A stretch of DNA of 64,000 nucleotides from Fibrobacter sp. UWH6. Lineage in GTDB: Bacteria > Fibrobacterota > Fibrobacteria > Fibrobacterales > Fibrobacteraceae. Positions 58,430 through 64,000 of the stretch are shown piece by piece (position 1 is the stretch's first letter; every line of letters starts with the position of its first letter). The DNA lies in NCBI RefSeq assembly GCF_900142465.1, contig NZ_FRAX01000017.1, positions 1 through 64,000 on the forward strand, read 5' to 3'. A model generated the notes under the pieces. That model worked only from the letters and a program-made list of their open reading frames with translations, did no database searches and had not been told where the DNA came from. A program made the translations under genes and the position numbers.

Positions 58430-60085
58430 TTATTTCAGTTCCACTACAGCGGACTTGCCGTTTGCGGTCACCTTATACTTACCCGGATAGCCGCGGAACT
58501 TAACCACGTCACCTTCAGCCTTGAAAGTTCCGTTAGTGGTCCACACCTTGTGCCACAGGTCGTAAATCAACTTGGCGGCAGGCTTTTCACGACCATCGGA
58601 AGCGATGATACCGCCATTCTGGACCCAGTGACGGTTATCCCAGAAGCCCCACAGCAGAATGCCTTCGATGGCGGGGTGACTGAAGAAGGAGCGGAGCACG
58701 ATTTCGTAGCGGCGAGCCTGCTCGTCTTCGCCAAAATAAAGTCCCTTCTGCCAATCGCCAAAGTCAAGTTCAGTCACCTTGATGGGAAGACCAAGTTCAG
58801 CAAGGCGGTCGAGACGGGCACGGATAAAGGCAGGGTTGATGGCACGGTCACCGAAGTGGCACTGCACACCGATACCATGAACAGGAATCTTGCGGTCAAG
58901 CATACCCTTCACAAGGTCATAGAGACGTTCGGTTTCGCCGGCAGAGACAACCTGATATTCGTTGACGAACAGACGGGCGTCGGGATCAGCGCGATGAGCC
59001 CACACATGGGCGCTATCCAGAAGGTCCCAGCCGCACTTGTTAAAGAGGAACGGTTCATGGAAGGCTTCGTTCCATACGTCATATTCCTTGATGCGGCCCT
59101 TGTATTCCTTAAGGTCGCGATCGATACGGGCCTTCAGCTTTTCACCGATTTCCTTGCAGCTGCCCTTCATGCTGAAGTGCTTGTCGTAACCGTAACCCTG
59201 GATACCCCACATAAGGGTGTGGGCACGGAAGCCCCACTTGTAGGCGTCTACATAATCCAGATACTGCTTGAATTCGTCGCGGCGGATCTTGCCCTTCTTG
59301 GGTTCGTATTCCGGCCACTTGAACTGGTTTTCGGGAACGCCATACCAGAAGTACTTATTGGCAGTCTTGCGGTACCAGGTTTCGATACTGTCCTTGGAGG
59401 GATACAGCGCAAGTGCAGTTCCGAAGGGGAATGCATGACGGATCAGTTCCACCTTCACATCGGAAGCACCCTTCATGGAATCCGGCAAGGCCAAGGTGAA
59501 GTCCTTCTTGCGGAGGCTATCGATACGGGCGGCATTGTTGGCATACCAGGTGGTATCATTCATGCCTTCGGCCCTGGTAATTTCCACGTCATCCATCTGG
59601 AGCCAGCCCTTGGCCAAGCCCACATGGAAGGTAATGTTGTTCACGCCGTAACCCTTCTGGTCGGCGAGGAAGGTCATGGAATATTCCTTCCATTCGTTGG
59701 TCAGCATAAAGGAAGCGCTTTCCTTCTGACGCCAGTCGGGAGCGCCACCCTGAACGATAGCGTTAATAGGCATGTTGCCCTTGGCCTTGAAAGTCAAGGT
59801 ATAGTAGGCGGAATCGGCCAGCCACTTGGGCGGCTGAAGCTGCAGACCCCAGGACGGGTTGGGCAGATCAGTCACTTCAAGGCGGACACCTTCGCTGGCC
59901 ACACCGTCACCGGCGTCGGTACCGAAACCAGCTTCGCACAGCTTGCTGGTATATTTTGCAGGACCATCGGGATTATTCCAGATATACCAGCCACCGTCGC
60001 CATAGCTGCAGTCACCGTTAGTCAGCAGGCCGGCAAAGGAGGAAACGGCTGCCAGGGCGGAAATCGTCAAAAACTTCTTAAACAT
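58430..60085 (-). CDS. GH10 endo-1,4-beta-xylanase with N-terminal carbohydrate-binding domain
   Basis: 551 residues, secreted (MFKKFLTISALAAVSSFAG). Residues about 20-170 are a beta-sandwich of the CBM4/9 type. The GH10 barrel follows, with HTLMWGIQGY, acid/base E340 in YDVWNEAFHEP, HGIGVQCHFG and nucleophile E439 in IKVTELDFG, then GILLWGFWDNRHW. The last 35 residues are a short beta-rich tail. It cleaves xylan outside the cell by retention. A long AT-rich leader lies upstream. Confidence 0.94.
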   Translation of the reverse strand: MFKKFLTISALAAVSSFAGLLTNGDCSYGDGGWYIWNNPDGPAKYTSKLCEAGFGTDAGDGVASEGVRLEVTDLPNPSWGLQLQPPKWLADSAYYTLTFKAKGNMPINAIVQGGAPDWRQKESASFMLTNEWKEYSMTFLADQKGYGVNNITFHVGLAKGWLQMDDVEITRAEGMNDTTWYANNAARIDSLRKKDFTLALPDSMKGASDVKVELIRHAFPFGTALALYPSKDSIETWYRKTANKYFWYGVPENQFKWPEYEPKKGKIRRDEFKQYLDYVDAYKWGFRAHTLMWGIQGYGYDKHFSMKGSCKEIGEKLKARIDRDLKEYKGRIKEYDVWNEAFHEPFLFNKCGWDLLDSAHVWAHRADPDARLFVNEYQVVSAGETERLYDLVKGMLDRKIPVHGIGVQCHFGDRAINPAFIRARLDRLAELGLPIKVTELDFGDWQKGLYFGEDEQARRYEIVLRSFFSHPAIEGILLWGFWDNRHWVQNGGIIASDGREKPAAKLIYDLWHKVWTTNGTFKAEGDVVKFRGYPGKYKVTANGKSAVVELK

Positions 60086-60264
60086 GTCCTATTCCAGAAT
60101 TAAAGTTCGGGGGCTTACAAATCCAACTTGTACAGCCCGGTTGTACCTTTACAAAGATAACTTGTTTTATAAAAGTACAATAGGGGAACAGAAATAAAAA
60201 CAAGAACAGTGTAATAAGTGTTTTCTTGAGAAAACATCCCCCCTTTTTCTAAATTTGCCGCGCT

Positions 60265-61206
60265 ATGAAGAACGGTTCCCGTCAAAATCATTTAAACCTG
60301 AACGCACACCTCTGCATGTTCGGTGCCGCCGCCATCTGGGGGCTGATGGCGCCCATCGGCAAGGAAGCCATGACCCACGGCATTACAGGACTAGACATGG
60401 TGTTCTTCAGGGTGGCAGGCGCCGCCATCAGTTTCTGGATTGCCTCGCTGGTGCAAAGAGTCATCTTTCCCGCAGTCGAAGCAGCGCAGCCCAAGCCGCC
60501 TAAAAAGGACATACTCAAGTTTGCCGGCGCAGGATTTTTCGCCATCGTCTGTAACCAGTGCTGCTTTACGGTAGGCCTTTCCATTACCTCCCCCATCAAC
60601 GCCTCCATTGTGGCCACAAGCCTCCCCATCTTCGCGCTGATCTCGTCGGCGGTTTTTCTGCGGGAACGGATCACCCTCATGAAAGTCCTTGGAATCGGGC
60701 TAGGCCTATCTGGCGCCCTGATGCTCGTTCTCGGAAGTGCCACCGCAAATAACGCCAAGGCCGGAAACATCCTGGGAGACCTTCTCTGTATGACATCCCA
60801 GTGCAGCTTCGCCATTTACCTGGGACTCTTCAAGAATCTCATCAGTAAGTACAACGTAATCACCTGCATGAAGTGGATGTTTACCTTCTCCGCCTTCATG
60901 GTAGCACCCCTCACCCTTGGCGGCGTCGCGAAAATCCCCTTCCCAGAAATCTCCGCCATTACCTGGGCCGAATCCGCCTTCGTAGTTTTCGGCGGCACCT
61001 TCATCGCCTACCTGCTCATGGCAAGAGCGCAAAAAATATTGCAGCCCACCGTGGTGGCCATGTATAATTACGTACAACCTACTACGTCCACTGTCGTTTC
61101 AGTCCTCATGGGAATCGGAATCTTTGGACTGAGCCAGGCAGCCGCCATCGCCTTGATTATTGCTGGCGTCTATACCGTAAACAGGGCAAAAGCAAGCAAC
61201 AGCTAG
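60265..61206 (+). CDS. EamA/DMT-family transporter
   Basis: 313 residues, ten hydrophobic helices in two EamA repeats (AAAIWGLMAPIGKEAM at the start of the first, LLCMTSQCSFAIYLGLFK at the second). It is a drug/metabolite exporter of the inner membrane with unknown substrate. It diverges from the GH10 gene. Confidence 0.88.
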   Translation: MKNGSRQNHLNLNAHLCMFGAAAIWGLMAPIGKEAMTHGITGLDMVFFRVAGAAISFWIASLVQRVIFPAVEAAQPKPPKKDILKFAGAGFFAIVCNQCCFTVGLSITSPINASIVATSLPIFALISSAVFLRERITLMKVLGIGLGLSGALMLVLGSATANNAKAGNILGDLLCMTSQCSFAIYLGLFKNLISKYNVITCMKWMFTFSAFMVAPLTLGGVAKIPFPEISAITWAESAFVVFGGTFIAYLLMARAQKILQPTVVAMYNYVQPTTSTVVSVLMGIGIFGLSQAAAIALIIAGVYTVNRAKASNS

Positions 61207-61244
61207 GACACCTTCGCGAAAAAATGCAAAATGAGGCCAAGATG

Positions 61245-61461
61245 GGCTCCATTTTTCCTGTAAGCTTAACTTTGGAGTCCATAATTTTAGTTTATACGAA
61301 ATATGCTTGCTATTATGGTAAATAATTTGGGCTCCAAAAGGATAAAAAGCCACATATGGAGTCCAAACATCTTAACGAGAAGGCAAAAAGAAAACATTTT
61401 ACGATTAATTTATATGTATAAATAGGCTCCAAATTGCTTTTAAAAAAAATTTTGGAGTCCA
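61245..61461. repeat. Three paired GGCTCCA / TGGAGTCCA sites
   Basis: GGCTCCA at 61245, 61330 and 61425 is each followed 28-29 bases later by TGGAGTCCA (61273, 61357, 61453). Each pair can form a hairpin with one bulge. All six sites are near-palindromes. The region (61207-61560) is AT-rich and shows no gene. Confidence 0.65.
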
Positions 61462-61499
61462 TTTTTAAGAAAAAGTAGCGGGAAAGTCGCCCATGGCAC

Positions 61500-61532
61500 A
61501 AAAAAAGCCCGCGGATTCTAAACCGCGAGCCT
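61500..61532 (-). terminator. Terminator of tmk
   Basis: AGGCTCGCGG / CCGCGGGCT stem (G-U pair) with T6 on the minus strand. Confidence 0.8.
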
Positions 61533-61560
61533 AAAAATTCTTGCTGCAAATTTGAACAAA

Positions 61561-62190
61561 CTAAAGTCTTGCCTTCACCAGCTTCAGCAAGTCCGCAAAG
61601 ACTTCATCAGGTGTACGGGCCGCATCAATCGCTGAAACGCAATCACTATAATCGCGGGCGGCAGCCAGATAACCCTGACGTACACGTTCAAAGAAGTCAG
61701 CCTTCTCGCTTTCAAGGCGGTCGGGAGCCTCGCCACGTTTTGCAGTGCGGGCACGGCTGGCTTCAACAGTCAAGTCCAGCACCACCGTCAATTCCGGGAA
61801 GCATCCGCCGCAGGTCAGTTCCGTCAGACGCTGCACCTTGTCGGCACCAAGCCCGCGGGCATAACCCTGGTAAGCAAAAGTGCTCCACGCAAAGCGATCC
61901 GCAATCACCACCTTGCCTGCATCCAGAGCAGGCTTGATAATTTCTGCGATCACCTGGGCGCGGGCGGCATTATACAGCAACAGCTCGGTATCGTCTGCCA
62001 TGATTCCCTTGAAGGCAGGGTCCAGCAGAAGTTCGCGAATGCGTTCTGAAATCTTGGCGCCACCAGGTTCACGCAGGCGCACCACCTGATAGCCTTCAGA
62101 TTCGAGGGCGGCCACCAGCAAGTCAATCTGGGTAGACTTGCCAGAACCATCAATACCTTCCAGAGAAAAGAATCGCTTTGCTGTCTTCAT
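61561..62190 (-). CDS. tmk: Thymidylate kinase
   Basis: 209 residues from MKTAKRFFSLEGIDGSGKS. P-loop EGIDGSGKST, the DR(Y/F) motif in VIADRFAWSTFAYQGYARG, and a LID-type arginine segment ARTAKRGEAPDRLE. It converts dTMP to dTDP in the cytosol. A longer in-frame reading to 62280 would translate the palindromic spacer and is rejected. It lies downstream of secA on the same strand. Confidence 0.93.
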   Translation of the reverse strand: MKTAKRFFSLEGIDGSGKSTQIDLLVAALESEGYQVVRLREPGGAKISERIRELLLDPAFKGIMADDTELLLYNAARAQVIAEIIKPALDAGKVVIADRFAWSTFAYQGYARGLGADKVQRLTELTCGGCFPELTVVLDLTVEASRARTAKRGEAPDRLESEKADFFERVRQGYLAAARDYSDCVSAIDAARTPDEVFADLLKLVKARL

Positions 62191-62345
62191 TAGAAGTCGC
62201 TCACTTCGTTCGCTTCGAGCAATGAGGCCGTTCTTGCCTTCGGCAATCACTTTGAGGTGTGAGCAAAACAAATTATGCATCGTAGCTCAGAGGCCGAAAG
62301 CCGACCTCACACCTCAAAGCACCAAAGGTGCGACCTCACACCTGA
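62191..62345. repeat. Cluster of short palindromes between secA and tmk
   Basis: GACCTCACACCT occurs at 62303 and 62332, with an inverted copy AGGTGTGAG at 62255-62263. Small hairpins lie between: GCACC/GGTGC (62319-62331), GGC/GCC (62292-62302), TTGCC/GGCAA (62234-62246) and GCTC/GAGC (62199-62220). It resembles a REP or BIME cluster. Confidence 0.65.
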
Positions 62346-64000
62346 TTATTCTTCGCCAAGATCCTTACCGTGGCACTTCTTGTACTTGAGGCCACTACCG
62401 CACCAGCACATGTCATTGCGGCCAATCTTCGGAGCCTGAGCGGCAGCGCGACGGGCAGCAAGAACGCGGGGGTCAGTATAGGTGCGACGGACACGGGGCT
62501 GTTCAGCAGCGGCTTCCGGAGCGGCGCCAGACTGTTCAGTTGCAGCAGCCTGGGCCTGCTGTTCTTCAGAAATGGCGTTGGTTTCAGAAGAGGCAGCTTC
62601 GCCGGCAAGACCAGCGGCCTTTGCACCTTCAGCGCTGACCTGTTCACCAGATTCCGCTGCGGCACCATTGGCTTCTTCCATAGCCTTACGTTCGGCTTCC
62701 ACCTGTTCCGGAGACTTAAGCTGCAGCTGGTCCGGAGACACGGTAATCTGCTGGCCATTGGGGCCCGGAATAGTAATGCGGATATTCAAGATACGGAGGG
62801 CAGTCAAGGTCGCAATCTTTTCCATGCAGCCTTCGAACATCTTGAAGCCTTCGTTCTTGTAAACCATCAGAGGATCCTTCTGTGCGTATCCGTGGAAACG
62901 GATGGAATCCTTCAGCTGGTCCATGGCATACAAGTGTTCCTTCCAGACCTGGTCGATGGTCATGAGGAGGAAGCGGCGTTCGATCTGACGGAAATCCTGT
63001 TCCGGAATGATCTTGGTCAGCTTGTCGTAACGGGCCATGCACAGGTCAATAATTTCCTGGAGCACGACTTCGGGAGTCTTGGTGGTAGCTTCTTCCAAGG
63101 TCAGGTTGTATTCCATAGAAAGGGAGCGCTGCAGATCCACATGCAGATCTTCAAGCTTCCAGTCTTCCGGATAGCTCTTGGCGGCAATGTACTGAGAAAC
63201 CTTGATATCGCAAGCGTCTTCGATGCGGTTCTTGATTTCGGAACGGACATCTTCACCGTTCAGGATACGACGGCGCAGACCGTAAATCACCTTACGCTGT
63301 TCGTTCATCACGTTATCATAATCCAGCAAGTGCTTACGGATATCGAAGCTCTGGCCTTCCACGCGACGCTGAGCACCGCGAATAGAACGGGAAACGATGG
63401 GATGGGTAATCACTTCGTCTTCACCCACGCCAAAACGGCTCATGAGGTTCTTGACGTTATCGCCACCGAAAATACGCATCAGGTTGTCATCCAAAGACAG
63501 GAAGTACTGGCTGGAACCCGGGTCACCCTGACGGCCGGAACGACCGCGGAGCTGGTTGTCGATACGGCGGGATTCATGACGTTCAGTACCCAGCACATGC
63601 AAGCCGCCCAGTTCGGTAACACCTTCGCCCAGGGCAATGTCGGTACCACGACCAGCCATGTTGGTAGCGATAGTCACCTTGCCCTTATGACCGGCATACT
63701 GAATGATTTCAGCTTCACGGCCATGGTTCTTTGCGTTAAGCACTTCATGGGGAACGCCTTCCTTTTCCAGCAAGCCATGGAGGTGTTCAGACTTTTCGAT
63801 GGATGCGGTACCAACGAGAAGAGGCTGACCCTTGGCGTGACGTTCCTTGATTTCTGCCACGATGGCGCGCCACTTGGCATCTTCAGACTTATACACCAGG
63901 TCCTGTTCGTCCTTACGGATGCAAGGATTGTTGGTGGGAATCACCCAGGTGTTCATGTTATAGATCTTGATGAATTCCGTTGCTTCCGTTTCGGCGGTAC
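62346..64000 (-). CDS. secA: Preprotein translocase ATPase SecA, C-terminal part (cut by window edge)
   Basis: SecA drives Sec-dependent export. The visible 551 codons start inside the second nucleotide-binding domain (LLVGTASIEKSEHLHGLL, TNMAGRGTDIALGEGV, QLRGRSGRQGDPGSS) and pass through the scaffold and wing region (DYDNVMNEQRKVIYGLR) and an Ala/Glu/Gln-rich linker (about 100 residues). The protein ends in the zinc motif CWCGSGLKYKKCHG that binds SecB or ribosomes. The N-terminal part is outside the window. Confidence 0.96.
   Translation of the reverse strand, partial: TAETEATEFIKIYNMNTWVIPTNNPCIRKDEQDLVYKSEDAKWRAIVAEIKERHAKGQPLLVGTASIEKSEHLHGLLEKEGVPHEVLNAKNHGREAEIIQYAGHKGKVTIATNMAGRGTDIALGEGVTELGGLHVLGTERHESRRIDNQLRGRSGRQGDPGSSQYFLSLDDNLMRIFGGDNVKNLMSRFGVGEDEVITHPIVSRSIRGAQRRVEGQSFDIRKHLLDYDNVMNEQRKVIYGLRRRILNGEDVRSEIKNRIEDACDIKVSQYIAAKSYPEDWKLEDLHVDLQRSLSMEYNLTLEEATTKTPEVVLQEIIDLCMARYDKLTKIIPEQDFRQIERRFLLMTIDQVWKEHLYAMDQLKDSIRFHGYAQKDPLMVYKNEGFKMFEGCMEKIATLTALRILNIRITIPGPNGQQITVSPDQLQLKSPEQVEAERKAMEEANGAAAESGEQVSAEGAKAAGLAGEAASSETNAISEEQQAQAAATEQSGAAPEAAAEQPRVRRTYTDPRVLAARRAAAQAPKIGRNDMCWCGSGLKYKKCHGKDLGEE

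Noticed and set aside
62191-62280. Extended thymidylate kinase start at 62280
   Set aside because: The extra 30 codons translate the palindromic cluster. The family start SLEGIDGSGKS lies just after the ATG at 62190.

Overview
The window reads as a chromosomal segment of a cellulolytic Fibrobacter (Fibrobacterota). The evidence is three secreted family 45 endoglucanases with Ser/Gln/Asn-rich linkers, a GH10 xylanase, a GH8 exo-oligoxylanase, an SGNH esterase with a C-terminal sorting-like domain, and many small outer-membrane barrels. No tool was run, so the genus is an inference. Both ends are cut through housekeeping genes: tuf on the left and secA on the right, each reading leftward.

Layout. 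Positions 1-4000 hold the tuf start and two tandem GH45 lipoproteins. At 4.0-7.8 kb are a secreted alpha/beta hydrolase, a macro-domain/HTH protein, a frameshifted VWA protein and a small exported protein. At 8-11 kb, mtaD and ahcY form a SAH/MTA recycling pair separated by a structured 159-nt leader. At 11-17 kb are barrels, an HTH regulator with a degenerate metalloprotease motif, murJ, and a translationally coupled envelope pair. At 17.2-27.4 kb lies an AT-richer defence island, almost all on the minus strand: a RelE/XRE toxin-antitoxin pair, a UPF0175 antitoxin relic, and a LlaJI-like restriction system (5mC methylase, McrB-like R1, LlaJI-family R2) with a DUF4143-type ATPase inserted between R1 and R2. 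The island continues with a second DUF4143-type ATPase, two copies of a structured RNA element, and a YhcG/DUF1016-like nuclease. At 27.5-31 kb are an SGNH esterase and a third GH45. Housekeeping and envelope genes follow at 31-49 kb: purM, a cNMP-binding protein, a metal/cobalamin-type binding lipoprotein, a NYN nuclease, a TPR protein, a periplasmic-binding/PBP-activator-like protein, a metallophosphoesterase, NhaC, a low-molecular-weight phosphatase, an EvgS-like hybrid kinase, vsr and pepT. A second accessory stretch at 49.2-56.3 kb carries two toxin-antitoxin pairs, a MORN-repeat lipoprotein, and a rearrangement scar made of a broken GNAT gene joined to a broken RND transporter gene. The right end (56.5-64 kb) has a TSCPD protein, tRNA-Leu(UAG), GH8, GH10, an EamA transporter, tmk and secA.

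How the genes fit together. GH45, GH10 and the SGNH esterase act outside the cell on cellulose and xylan. The GH8 enzyme lacks a signal peptide and would finish imported xylo-oligosaccharides in the cytoplasm. The defence island combines a methylation-dependent barrier, ATPases of unknown role, and toxin-antitoxin pairs.

The strongest undescribed signal is a pair of about 230-nt minus-strand RNA elements (24533-24762 and 26293-26535). Each has its own TTGACN-18-TATATT promoter, a 16-bp end-to-end helix that competes with a terminator hairpin, and compensatory base changes between the copies. A second signal is that each DUF4143-type ATPase gene is preceded by exactly three direct repeats on a strict period (34 nt or 32 nt).
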